A stretch of 64,000 bases of DNA from Portulaca oleracea. Taxonomy: Eukaryota > Streptophyta > Magnoliopsida > Caryophyllales > Portulacaceae. A program made the translations under genes and the position numbers. Shown piece by piece: positions 54,001 through 64,000 of this stretch; the stretch's first letter is position 1; every line of letters starts with the position of its first letter. The DNA lies in contig CM055893.1 in assembly GCA_029582165.1 (NCBI GenBank), forward strand, positions 22,977,179-23,041,178, in the 5' to 3' direction. The notes below the pieces were generated by a model. The model did no database searches, was not told where the DNA came from, and saw nothing but the letters and a program-made list of their open reading frames with translations.

Positions 54001-54776
54001 TGAGATAAAGGCGAAGGAATCGGAAAGGCCGGACATTTCGAGCGGATCAAAAGATAGAATTTTTCTTAAGTTTGCCCAAGCGTAGCCCCCGTCACCCTTT
54101 TTGTAGCGGGCGCTACGCCTAGAACATCATTTTGGCCGAGTTGGACCGCACCTACGGTCGACGTTACCGCACCCACGGTCGCAGGAAAACAATTTTTGTC
54201 CTAGAATTCTGGCCGAAGGAGACCGTACCTACGGTCTATCGAGCTGCAGCGAAATATGTTGGGGCTTATACCCTATACCTTCTCATTTTCCCTCATTTCT
54301 TTTCCTTCTCCCTCATTCGAAAAACCCTTCTCCTCACTCTAAACCCTACGTCTCTTGCCCTAATTGCTCAAATCCTTCACAAATCCCCCTTCCCCACTCT
54401 CCAATTTCGCAAGACCGTGCCCTAGCTGTGCCACTTCTCCATTTTCGAATCTTCTGAGGCGTTTTCAAGTGCAAATTCTGGGTTTTGTTCATTGTTGGGG
54501 TTCGAAAATTGCAAGACAACGTCTCCAAGTTCTCCATTCAGGTATCTCTTGTATTTTGGTGCATCAAAGTTTGTTTTTCTCGCTAATTTTGTTTGATTTT
54601 ATGCACAACTTGGGATTTTGTTGAATTTTTTGGGTTGAGGCTTGGGGGCGCTGATTTGGTTGAGGTTGCTTGCGAAATTGTGTTTGGAGTGTGGTTTGTG
54701 ACGTTCTCGGTGGAAACCCTAGGAGTTTAGACATATTTGTGCCTATTGTGGTTGTTGTTGTTCTTCGATTGCTCCA
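54001..54776 (+). promoter_or_regulatory. U3-derived leader and promoter of the PF20167-type ORF
   Basis: 54001-54170 matches 41295-41450 of the plus-oriented LTR (AAAGGCGAAGGAA, GGCCGGACATTTCGAGCGGA, GTAGCGGGCGCTAC at 54103-54116). After this come ACCGTACCTACGGT-type palindromes, a TATA-like TTATACCCTATACC near 54266-54282, a CT-rich leader with CTCTAAACCCTA, and a donor-like CATTCAGGTATCTCTTG at about 54535-54550 that suggests a leader intron before the start codon. Confidence 0.5.
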
Positions 54777-55243
54777 ATGAGTCGAGCCAAGCGCGCCAGA
54801 ACTGAGCCAGAACCGACCCCTCCTCTATCCACATCGGAAGAGCCTGATAAGACCCATTACAAAGGTCAACCCGCTTCTTTAATCCAATGCGACCCAAAGG
54901 TGAAGGTCACCTTTAAGGATGATATGCACAAGCAGCGGTATGCACGGTTAAAACAACGGAAAATTAGTGCTCCTGATTTATATTATGAGGAAACGGCGAA
55001 GGATGTATATTGCAAGCCGAGCATGGACTACTTCATTAAAGTCATGGGTTGGGAAATTTTCGCCACCATCAATGAGCCTATTGTCGACCAACCGGTGCTC
55101 GAATTCTTGAGCTCTTTAGCGGTTAGGGAGGATGGCACATCCAATGCCACTTTTACCTACCTAGTTGCCAAGAAAGAAGTGGAGTGTTCGGTTCAAGATC
55201 TTTACAACGCTCTAGGTCTTCCTTTGGATGGGTTTTTTGTTTA
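54777..55243 (+). pseudogene. PF20167-type 'putative plant transposon protein' ORF, cut by LTR insertion
   Basis: 155 codons: basic/acidic N-terminus (RAKRARTEPEPTPP), then THYKGQPASLIQCDPKVKVT, KQRYARLKQRKISAPDLYY, SMDYFIKVMGWEIFATINEP, AVREDGTSNATFTYLVAKKE and ECSVQDLYNALGLPLDG. These blocks are typical of the PF20167 family found in plant retroelements, where the protein usually runs on for a further 100-200 residues. Here the LTR at 55238 supplies the stop codon (GTTTAG). No stops or frameshifts occur before that, so the gene was probably open at the time of insertion. The role is unknown. Confidence 0.7.
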
Positions 55244-56723
55244 GACCTAATTTTGTGTCTAAATACCGCCTAAATCCTTAGGCTTTTGACTTGTTTCGTA
55301 GTTTAATTTAATAACTTTTAATGCGTTTTTGGTAATTTTGTAGATTTCGAAGTTTTTACTCAAAATGAGGTTAAATGAGCCATTTTTGCACCTAATTTGG
55401 GAATCCCGAGATTCCCCGAGTCTTGGTCGAGTCGAAGGCAAAGGAAAAGTGGAGGGCGAGCTGGACCGTGGCCACGGTCATGATGACCGCAGCCACGTCG
55501 CGATCAAGTCGGAGCGTAAGAAGTCGGCCGAGCTAGATCGGCCCACACGGCCATGACCCCAGCCACGGTGGGTTCAAGACTTGTCCAACGAAAGAAGAGG
55601 GTAGGCCAAGCAAGACCGTGGTCACGGTCTTGGGAGACCGTAGCCACGATGGTGCGAAGAAAAGCGAAATCAGCAGTTCGCTATGCAAGACCGTAGCCAC
55701 GGTCCCATAGACCGTACCGACGGTCTCATCATGTTCTGCGCGATGTTTTCGGCTGTGCGCTGCGTTTTGCCAACAAATCTCTACCTGTATATATACTCCT
55801 TGTGGACGATTTCTAAGGGGGCATCTAGGGAGAGACTTGGACATTTTTCAACCTTGTAATTTAGTGGATTTTAGAGAGAGATTAGTGAGAGATTAATCTA
55901 GTTTGGAGATTTGCGTTTATTATTGAAGATTTGGATATTCAAACAATTGAGAGATTGTTGAATCATCTTTTTATTGCTTTCCTTTGTTCATCTACAACTT
56001 TTTGATAATTATTCTCTTCCCTTAACTCTTTTATTAATTACTTTGCTAATTACTTTGCTTGTTCTTGATTTCTTTACTTGCTATTTCATTATTCTTGCTT
56101 GTTTATGGTTGTTTGATGCTAGAAATCATGTTTAGGTTTGGTTTGGATGTTGTTAGCTTAGGTTTTTTTTTTTTATTTTTATCATGATTAGTAGTTAAGG
56201 GTGTAAATGGGTGATTAGGTTTGGGTTAGCAATATTAGTGAGTAATTAGTTGGGAAATCAATTTCCCACTCCTATCCTTCCCTCAAGTAGGATGTATTTG
56301 GGTTCGAAAGCTCCCAATTACATCCAACACTTGTGTTGGAAGGTGGGAATTGGGATAGTTAGTATTCTATTCATGAAAGCGAATAGAAGCTAACTAGGAA
56401 ATTCCGTTTCATTAACCCTCCGGGTCTGTCGATGGACTTTGGGGAAGTTAATCCGGACTATCCTCGGAAGAGGAAGCTCGGTGGGTATCTTCTAACGAAA
56501 TTGCCACTTGGTTCTACTCCTTGTTATTCCCTTGTTGCAAAATCCATTTCCTCATCCCCGTTTGCATCTCGAAAAGCCTCCGAAGCCCATTTTCCATTCC
56601 TTTCAAACCGCTATCCTTACCTTAGCAATCTTGACGCGACCATTGATCTAGTTTCTATGACCAAGGCCGCCAGCTCCCTGAGAAAGAAAAACAAAATTGA
56701 GGTCCACAAAACCAGGCTACACA
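55238..56723 (+). repeat. LTR 1 of the tandem array
   Basis: Starts TGTTTAGACCTAATTTTGTG, ends CTACACA. U3 palindromes GACCGTGGCCACGGTC at 55464-55479 and GACCGTGGTCACGGTC at 55614-55629, more at 55689-55722. TATA-like TGTATATATACTCC near 55787-55800. R/U5 with CTTCCCTCAAGTAGGATGTA. Confidence 0.9.
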
Positions 56724-56726
56724 AAA

Positions 56727-56744
56727 TGGCGCCGTTGCCGGGGA
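56727..56744 (+). other. Primer-binding site, tRNA-Asp, body A
   Basis: TGGCGCCGTTGCCGGGGA, a perfect complement of the 3' 18 bases of plant tRNA-Asp(GTC) with CCA. Confidence 0.95.
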
Positions 56745-56872
56745 GCCAACGCCCCTAGTTTTAGTTTCTTGGTTTTTGGTTATTTGAGTTTGCTATCACG
56801 CTAGAAATCAGTTTGTGTCAATCCAAATGAATTTGATGCTTCTTCATTTCTTGTAGGAGTCTTCGCGTTCTA

Positions 56873-57169
56873 ATGGGTGAAGCTCAAGCTGGTTCACCTC
56901 GTACCCTTCTATCATATGCCGTTCCATCATTGGGTACGAGAGGCAGTCCGATCATTTTGCCACCATTACCACCCGACGCGGTATTTGAGTTCAAGCCGTG
57001 TCTTCTTGAAGTTTTTGAAAGCAACCCGTTTCATGGAGATATTTCCGAGAGTCCTATTTCTCATACGGAGAGATTCGAGAAGCGCATTAGTTTCATGCAT
57101 ATGTACCTCTCATGTGCACCACGTCTCTCTAGAATTAAACGGGTAATTAGGTCAAGCTCGGGACCTTAA
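56873..57169 (+). pseudogene. Gag remnant of body A (internal deletion)
   Basis: MGEAQAGSPRTLLSYAVPSL through FEKRISFMHM matches the gag of body B, then about 50 unrelated bases join directly to the gag terminus (SSGP, stop). About 1.7 kb of gag is missing, including the Retrotrans_gag core and knuckle. Confidence 0.8.
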
Positions 57170-58872
57170 ACAAGCGCTTTATTGGAGGCAACCATACTTT
57201 TATTTCTTTCTTTTGAGTTATTTTCTTTTCTTAGTTGGTTTCTTTTTCATGTTTCTAATCTTGCATGAGGATCTTACGAGCTTTGATTGTTTTTGTTTGA
57301 TTATCCTAACCCTTTGCTCGATTTTCACGGATCGCGGATTGAGTGATCATTTGTTTTGGAGAACTCGAGGTAATATCTCTCCGCTCTTCTCTTTTTCAGT
57401 TGAATATCCTATGATCCTTTTGCATGCTTGACTTTTCTTTTGGTGGCGAACCCCTAATATGTGCTTGTTGGGTTTATCTTGTTCTTGCAGCCGTGTGGGC
57501 TCGGGTTGCAACCACTTGCTTGCTAGTTATTTTTGTTTGTTTGTTCTTTTCGGTTCTCTACCCTTTTCTTGTGACACCTTCCCACAATGAGGACATTGTG
57601 GCGTTTTAAGTGTTGGGGGGGGGGGAGAGGGGTGAGAGATATTTGCTTCAAGGGTAGATCACCTAGTTCTTTGTTTTTGTTTTCTCAGTTTTTGCCTAAA
57701 ATTTGAAAAAAAAAATTTGTGTGAAAAAGGAGAAAAAAAAAGTGAAAGCCTTAAAAGTTTTCTTTCAGTTTTCATTTTCGCTTTGTTTTGCTTTGTTTCA
57801 TGGATCTTGTTGTCGAAATTGAGAAGCCGTTCTTAATCTTCTTTAAAAGTAACCAGTCTGAGCATCTTCGACCCTGTCTCGGGTTCTAGTCAAGACTTAC
57901 CTTATTTAGACTCCCTTCATTGAGTGTCTAGCGAGACCCCCGATTCCTTTCACGTTCCGATTGAAACCGGGAGATTCTAGGGGTTTGTGTCCGAGCTTGT
58001 TCCTTTTTCCTGTTTAGTAAAAGCGAAAACAATGTCAAAAAGAAAGAAAAAGAAAGGAAAGCTACAATAACCTGATTAAGTGGAGCGTGTCGCTGAATGA
58101 CATTAATCACCTAGACTTAGCCAACCTACACGGGCCCGGTATCAGTGGTTCGGCACGGATACCCTTTAACCCTCCTCCTATATCGCTTTGCGACGGAGAG
58201 GCAAATGGAAAAGACCGTGTTGGGAGGATATACCCCTTTTATGGGCCGTCCAATTCCCGAAAGTAAGGCTAATACTGATCTTTAAAAAAAAAAAGAGAGA
58301 AAGAAAAGAAAATTTTGTTGGTAAATCCAACCCAAAAAGGAAAGAGAAAGATTTTGCTTCCAAAAGAGTGGGGCTTCGCTTCTCTTGGTGGTTTCGTTGT
58401 TTTCGGACACGAGTCTTTAGAGTCTTTTGGTTCCAGTTAGAACCCACTTGCTCGTATTTGCACATGGGGTTTCGCTTGGCATAAGGTGTAGGGAGTTGAA
58501 AATCTTCAAGATTGACCTTTATCTGAGATTGGTGTTAGTGAGATGCTCCTAACGGTTGCTTTTGGAGGCTTAATAATGTTTTCTTAGTTTGGGTTGTGAG
58601 ATCTTTTGAATCAAAGCCTTTGTTTTTCTTTCTTTTTTTTTCTTCGGTTTTGTTTTCACTTTCCCTATCTCCTTTTTCTTTCACTTTTGTGGGTACAGCC
58701 GCTACAAACCCTCGCGAGTCCATCTCGTCCACCCGGGCTGCTGGGGGGTTCAAAGGGCTTGGTGCATACGCTAAATGCACCTTTTTCTCTCCCACGACAG
58801 AGGAGTTAGTGTTAGTTTAGATAGTTGTTGTCTTGTTTTGCTCGGGACGAGCAAAGTTTAAGTGTGGGGGGG
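57170..58872 (+). other. 3' non-coding region of body A
   Basis: No gene supported. Landmarks in order: AAACAAGCGCTTTATTGGAG just after gag; CACAATGAGGACATTGTGG at 57583-57601 followed by a long G run (57616-57627); A-rich runs; a T-rich pyrimidine tract near 58620-58690; GCTCGGGACGAGCAAAG at about 58840-58856; polypurine tract GTGTGGGGGGG at 58863-58872 against the LTR. Confidence 0.75.
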
Positions 58873-60462
58873 TGTTTAGACCCAATTTTGTGTCTAAATA
58901 CCGCCTAAATCCTTAGGCTTTTGACTTGTTTCGTAGATTAATTTAATAACTTTTAATGCGTTTTTGGTAATTCTGTAGATTTTAAAGTTTTTACTCAAAA
59001 CGAGATTAAAAGAGCCATTTTTGAACCTAATTTGGGAATCCCGAGATTCCCCGAGTCTTGGTCGAGTCGAAGGCAAAGGAAAAGTGGAGGGCGAGCTGGA
59101 CCGTGGCCACGGTCATGATGACCGCAGCCACAGTGGAGTCAAGTCAGGAGCAGAAGAAGTTGAAACCGAGCTAGACTATGGCTACGGTCATGATGACCCC
59201 AGCCACGGTGGGTTCAAGACTTGTCCCAGGAAAGAAGACGCTAGGCAGAGCAAGACCGTGGCCACGGTCTTGGGAAACCGTAGCCACAATGGTGCGAAGA
59301 GAAGCGAAATCTGCAGTTCGCTACGTAAAACCGAAGCCACGGTCCCATAGATCGTACCCACTGTCTCCTAGACCGTAGCCACGATCCCATAGACCGTACC
59401 CACGATCTTCTTCTGTTCTGCGCGATGTTTTCGGCTGTGCGTTGCGTTTTGCCAACAAATCTCCACTTGTATATATACTCCTTGTGGACGATTTCTAAGG
59501 GGGCATCTAGGGAGAGCCAGAGACATTTTCCAACCTTGTAATTAGTGGATTTTAGAGAGAGATTAGTGAGAGATTAATCTAGGGTTTTGGAGATTTTTGT
59601 TTATTATTGAAGATTTGGGTATTCAAACAGTTGAGAGATTGTTGAATCATCTTTTTATTGCTTTCCTTTGTTCATCTACAACTTTTTGATAAGTATTCTC
59701 TTCCCTTAACTCTTTTATTAATTACTTTGCTAATTACTTTGCTTGTTCTTGATTTCTTTACTTGCTATTTCATTGTTCTTGCTTGTTTATGGTTGTTTGA
59801 TGCTAGAAATCATGTTTAGGTTTGGTTTGGATGTTGTTAGCTGAGCTTTTTTATCATGATTAGTGGCTAGAAACCCTATGGGTTAGGGGGTAGTTAAGAG
59901 TGTAAATGGGTGATTAGGTTTGGGTTAGACATATTAGTGAGTAATTAGTTGGGAAATCATTTCCCACTCCTATCCTTCCCTCAAGTAGGATGTATTTGGG
60001 TTTGAAAGCTCCCGAATACATCCAACACTTGTGTTGGAAGGTGAGAATAGGGATAGTTAGTATTCTATTCACGAAAGCGAATAGAAGCTAACTAGGAAAT
60101 TCCGTTTTATTAACCCTCCGGGTTTGTCGATGGACTTTGGGGAAGTTAATCCGGACTATCCTCGGAAGAGGAAGCTCGGTTGGTATCTTCTAACGGAATT
60201 GCCAGTTGATTCTCCTCATTGTTATTCCCTTGTTACAAAACCCATTTCCTCATCCCCGTTTGCATCCCGAAAAGCCTCCGAAGCCCATTTTCCATTCATT
60301 TACCGACCTTAGTTTTATTTGTTGCTTCGTGATCGCCCCTTTCAAACCGCTATCCTTACTTTAGCAATCTTGACCCGACCATTGACCTAGTTTCTATGAC
60401 CAAGGCCGCCAGCTCCCTGAGAAAGAACGACAAAACCGAGGTCCACAAAACCACGCTATACA
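58873..60462 (+). repeat. LTR 2 of the tandem array (shared)
   Basis: Starts TGTTTAGACCCAATTTTGTG, ends GCTATACA. U3 palindromes GACCGTGGCCACGGTC at about 59099-59114 and at 59254-59269, plus several degenerate GACCGTAGCCAC/GATCGTACCCAC units (59330-59405). TATA-like TGTATATATACTCC near 59468. It carries GGCTAGAAACCCTATGGGTTAG, which LTR 1 lacks. Confidence 0.9.
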
Positions 60463-60465
60463 AAA

Positions 60466-60483
60466 TGGCGCCGTTGCCGGGGA
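60466..60483 (+). other. Primer-binding site, tRNA-Asp, body B
   Basis: TGGCGCCGTTGCCGGGGA, perfect match, separated from LTR 2 by AAA. Confidence 0.95.
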
Positions 60484-60611
60484 GCCAACGCCCCTAGTTT
60501 TAGTTTCTTGGTTTTTGGTTATTTAAGTTTGCTTTCACGCTAGAAATCAGTTTGTGTCAATCCTAATGAATTTGATGCTTCTTCATTTCTTGTAGGAGTC
60601 TTCGCGTTCTA

Positions 60612-62580
60612 ATGGGTGAAGCTCAAGCTGGTTCACCTCGTATCCTTCTATCATATGTCGTTCCATCATTGGGTACGAGAGGCAGTCCTATCATTTTGCC
60701 ACCATTACCACCCGACGCGGTATTTGAGTTCAAGCTGTGTCTTCTTGAAGTTTTTGAAAGCATCCCGTTTCATGGAGATATTTCCGAGAGTTCTATTGCT
60801 CATATGGAGAGATTCGAGAAGCGCATTAGTTTCATGCATATACCTGGGATATATTCGGAGTATCTAAAGTTGAAGTTCTTTCCTCTAACTTTGAAAGGGA
60901 AAGCTGAGATGTGGCTTGATATATGCCCACCTAGATTTTATTCTTCATGGGAGGCTCTCAAGAGAGATTTTCTTCAAAGATTCTTCTCGGCTGATAAAAC
61001 ATGTAAACTCCGACAAGTTATTATGAGCTTCAAGCAAGAACCCGGACAAACTCTTTTTAAAGCGTGGGGAAGATTCAAAGGTCTCTAACGTCAGTGCCCG
61101 CACCACAACCTACCCAACTGGATGCTACTTCAGCACTTTTATAGCGGACTCTTTGATTCTCTCAAAGAATTAATCGATATTGCATCCGGAGGGATGTTTT
61201 TGAAGAAAACTGCGGAGGAGGCCGACAAATTCCTTCATGAGCTCGTTCAATATGCTCCTGATTTTGGAGGTTGCAAATCTAGTAGAGGAGATTTATCTTT
61301 AGAGCATGATCCTATTATTACACTCCTTTTGGCTTCTGTTTACGAATTGCAAAAAGAGAAGGAAAATGAGGAGACCTCTAAGCATTTGAGAGTGGCCCAA
61401 GGTGTGCAAACCCTTACATCTACTTCTGTTCTTAATATGCATACTCGTAAGTTGTGTTTGGGTCCACATCCCGAGCATCAATGTGGGGAGTTTAATCAAG
61501 TAGAGCGTGTGAACGCTATCTATCCATCATATTTCAACCCACTTTTCTCCCATTCTTTTGGAGAGCATGCTTATGACTATACCACGTTTATCAATCCTAC
61601 ATTCAACCCCATTTCTCAACCTTATGACCACCACTCATTTGTCCAAGAAGAATCCTCCCATTCAACTCAACAGGACATTGTACCACCCCAAATTTCTCAA
61701 GCCACTCAACCTTCACCGACTCCAATGGTACAAGTAAATTTTGTCGATCTAGGGAGTGGGGAAGAGGTTGATGAGTTTTCTTGTGTAGAGGATAGTGTTT
61801 TGGAGGAAAAAGTAGAGAATGAGATGGAGATGAACGTTGAGGAGGGAGTCGAGGTTGAGGAAGCTAAGGTTGAAGAAGAGATTTTGGGAGGAAATATCCA
61901 TGAATGCTCCGAAGAGCGATTTGATTCCCACCAAATGCAAATTCCTCTCCCAAGCTGGTTGATTCAACACTTGATTGATGAAGGACATATTGAATCAAAG
62001 TTTAATGTTCCTACTGAGACACCCTTTTTTATGCCATCTTGTGTTGAAGTCAATTCAGTGACCACGGTTGTTCATGAGCATAAAGAAGAAGTTTATATTC
62101 TTGAAGTGGAACCCGACAATGGGCATGAAAACGATCATTCCAAGGCCTTATGTTCCAAACCCGAGGTTATTGAAGATACATCTCGTGATGATTCTCTCAA
62201 GATTGTTCCATTAAGGAGGGAGATCTCATTGGATGAAGTTTATATTGAGGACATAGAGATTGACATGATTGTTCCCATGTGTCTGAAACTTGGAGAACCA
62301 CTTGAAGAAGAACCTGAGTTACTTCTTCATCTCCATCACCAAATCAAACCACCGGAGGAGACCCTTGTTCTATTTGCGGAGGTGATGAGGAGGTGTTGGA
62401 AAAGGAGGAGAAAGCGACATTGGAAGAAATCGAAGACATCATCACCTCTTCCCCGCTCATGGTCAACCAAACGACCGGAGGGACGACTCAACTTGAGGTT
62501 GTCCAAAAATGGTAGGAGTTGGAGAGGAAGGAAGAAGAAGTGATCATGGTGGAAGAAGTTGAATATGTACTTCTCAGCTC
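60612..62580 (+). pseudogene. Gag of body B, near full length, one stop and one frameshift
   Basis: 60612-61088: MGEAQAGSPRILLSYVVPSL, the core KLKFFPLTLKGKAEMWLDI and WEALKRDFLQRFF, IMSFKQEPGQTLFKAWGRF. TAA at 61086-61088 falls before RQCPHHNLPNWMLLQHFYSG in the same frame. 61122-62380 continues with FLKKTAEEADKFLHEL, a degenerate knuckle (KLCLGPHPEHQC, first Cys lost), NAIYPSYF and an acidic middle (LEEKVENEMEMNVEEGVEVE). Near 62380 the frame shifts: the basic tail RRCWKRRRKRHWKKSK is an out-of-frame reading, and the neighbouring frame gives an acidic EEVLEKEEKATLEEIE ending at 62577. No pol follows. Gag of a non-autonomous element; inactive as it stands. Confidence 0.85.
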
Positions 62581-63655
62581 GGGACCTTAAACAAGCGCTT
62601 TATGGGAGGCAACCCATACTTTTATTTCTTTCTTTTGAGTTATTTTCTTTTCTTAGTTGGTTTCTTTTTCATGTTTCTAGTCTTGCATACGGATCTTACG
62701 AGCTTTGATTGTTTTTGTTTGATTATCCTAACCCTTTGCTCGATTTTCACGGATCGCGGATTGAGTAATCAATTGTTTTGGAGAACTCGAGGTAATATCT
62801 CTCCGCTCTTCTCTTTTTGAGTTGAATATCCTATGATCCTTTTGCATGCTTGACTTTTGTTTTGGTGGCGAACCCCTAATATGTGCTTGTTGGGTTTATC
62901 TTGTTGTTGGAGCCGTGTGGGCTTGGGTTGCCACCACTTGCTTGCTAGTTGTTTTTGTTTGTTTGTTCTTTTCGGTTCCTACCCTTTTCTTGTTGCACCT
63001 TCCCACAATGAGGACATTGTGGCGTTTTATGTGTGGGGGGATGAGAGATATTTGATTCAACGGTAGATCACCTAGTTCTTGGTTTTTGCCTAAAATTTGA
63101 AAAAAAAAAAAATTTGTGTGAAAAAGGAGAAAAAAAAGGAGTGAAAGCCTTAAAAGTTTTCTTTCGTTTATCGTTTTCGCTTTGTTTTGCTTTGTTTCTT
63201 GGATCTTGTTGTCGAAATTGAGAAGCCGTTCTTAATCTTCCTTAAAAGTAACCGGTCTGAGCATCTTCGACCCTGTCCCGGGTTCTAGTTAAGACTTACC
63301 TTATTTAGACTCCCTTCTTTGAGTGTCTAGCGAGACCCCCGATTCCTTTCACGTTCCGATTGAAACCGGGAGATTCTAGGGGTTTTTGTCCAAGCTTGTT
63401 CCTTTTTCCTGTTTAGTAAAAGCGAAAGCAAAGTCAAAAAGAAAGAAAAAGAAAGGAAAGCTACAATAACCTCGTTAAGTAGAGCGTGTCGCTGAATGAC
63501 ATTAACCACCTATACTTAGCCAACCTACACGGGCCCGGTATCAGTGGTACGGCACGGATACCCCTTAACCCTCCTCCTATATCGCTTTACGACGGAGAGG
63601 CGAATGGAAAAGACCGTGTTGGGAGGGTATACCCCTTTTATGGGCCGTCCAATTA
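62581..63655 (+). other. 3' non-coding region of body B, truncated
   Basis: Matches 57150-58250 of body A (AAACAAGCGCTTTATGGGAG, CACAATGAGGACATTGTGG at 63004-63022 with a shorter G run, the CGAGACCCCCGATTCC block), then ends at GGGCCGTCCAATTA. The last about 620 bases of body A, including the GCTCGGGACGAGC palindrome and the polypurine tract, are missing. Confidence 0.85.
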
Positions 63656-64000
63656 CCAATTTTGTGTCTAAATACCGCCTAAATCCTTAGGCTTTTGACT
63701 TGTTTCGTAGTTTAATTTAATAACTTTTAATGCGTTTTTGGTAATTTTGTAGATTTCGAAGTTTTTACTCAAAACGACGTTAAAAGAGCCATTTTTGCAC
63801 CTAATTTGGGAATCCCGAGATTCCCCGAGTCTTGGTCGAGTCGAAGGCAAAGGAAAAGTGGAGGCCAAGCTGGACGTGGCCACGGTCATGATGACCACAG
63901 CCACGGTGTAGTCAAGTCAAGAGCAGAAGAAGTTGAAGCCGAGCTAGACCGTGGCCACGGTCATGATGACCCCAGCCACGGTGGGTTCAAGACTTGTCCA
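63656..64000 (+). repeat. LTR 3 of the tandem array, lacking its first bases, running off the window
   Basis: Begins CCAATTTTGTGTCTAAATAC, so TGTTTAGAC of the LTR start is deleted. The U3 palindromes GACCGTGGCCACGGTC (63947-63962) and TGACCACAGCCACGG (63893-63907) are present. Confidence 0.85.

Larger units (their letters stand above)
55238..64000 (+). mobile_element. Tandem three-LTR array of gag-only Athila-like elements
   Basis: LTR 55238-56723, body 56724-58872, LTR 58873-60462, body 60463-63655, third LTR from 63656 to the window end. Both bodies start with a tRNA-Asp primer site and gag and lack protease, RT and integrase. Shared middle LTR and head-to-tail order indicate unequal recombination between LTRs. 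The insertion interrupts the PF20167-type ORF. Confidence 0.85.

Noticed and set aside
57213..57609. Hydrophobic short ORFs after gag, considered as an env-like protein
   Set aside because: T-rich 3' non-coding sequence gives hydrophobic codons; the two copies (57213 and 62602) do not keep one frame and lack any signal or transmembrane organisation of an env gene.
62383..62543. Basic Arg/Lys tail of the body B gag as a nuclear-localisation domain
   Set aside because: It is the out-of-frame reading of an acidic Glu-rich stretch after a frameshift near 62380; the other frame continues the gag composition and ends at the stop conserved with body A.

Overview
This is nuclear DNA of a flowering plant, most likely a eudicot. 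The evidence is one DOMON/AIR12-type gene, Athila-like Ty3 retroelements primed by plant tRNA-Asp, a PB1-MuDR-MULE transposase, an L1-type LINE with an added RNase H domain, CACTA and hAT ends, and AT-rich spacers. No species can be named from sequence alone. Nearly the whole window is nested and decayed mobile DNA. The only convincing intact host gene is an AIR12-like gene at 17656-18444 (+).

Layout. 1-6572: pieces of minus-strand Athila-like elements (a PF20167-type ORF fragment, a gag start, a tRNA-Asp primer site, a 2-kb LTR, then broken RT/RNase H/integrase). 6573-8239: 3' end of a different plus-strand LTR element with its LTR. 8400-14737: a LINE ORF2 scrap, then a 6-kb fold-back element whose 1.3-1.5-kb inverted arms and core carry a degenerate 22-bp minisatellite. 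14738-15586: two MITEs and TA microsatellite. 15640-18815: three copies of an AT-rich repeat around AIR12. 19074-26110: a complete MULE with a perfect 9-bp target duplication and a broken transposase. 26469-26830: one CACTA end. 29169-36167: a full-length but mutated L1 LINE with a 14-bp target duplication. 36297-41101: 3' end of a minus-strand LTR element (LTR split by a 1.18-kb hAT with 8-bp duplication) carrying an antisense plant-mobile-domain ORF.

41102-53999 is the oddest structure: a minus-strand Athila-like gag-pol region bounded by LTRs in inverted rather than direct orientation, with the left junction falling exactly at the last base of the 18-nt tRNA-copied primer site. Its RT is split by a 5.46-kb nested non-autonomous element (44349-49808, 5-bp duplication) that encodes only a gag-derived zinc-knuckle protein. 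54001-55237 holds an LTR-U3-derived leader and a PF20167-type ORF cut by the next insertion. 55238-64000 is a tandem LTR-body-LTR-body-LTR array of gag-only elements.

The genes do not form a pathway; what links them is mobile-element biology. A recurring theme is that each LTR family carries its own short palindromic module in non-coding DNA: GTCGCGGGCGCGAC or GTAGCGGGCGCTAC, GACCGTGGCCACGGTC, and an 18-mer of the form AAAACCYCAGCGGGTTTT.
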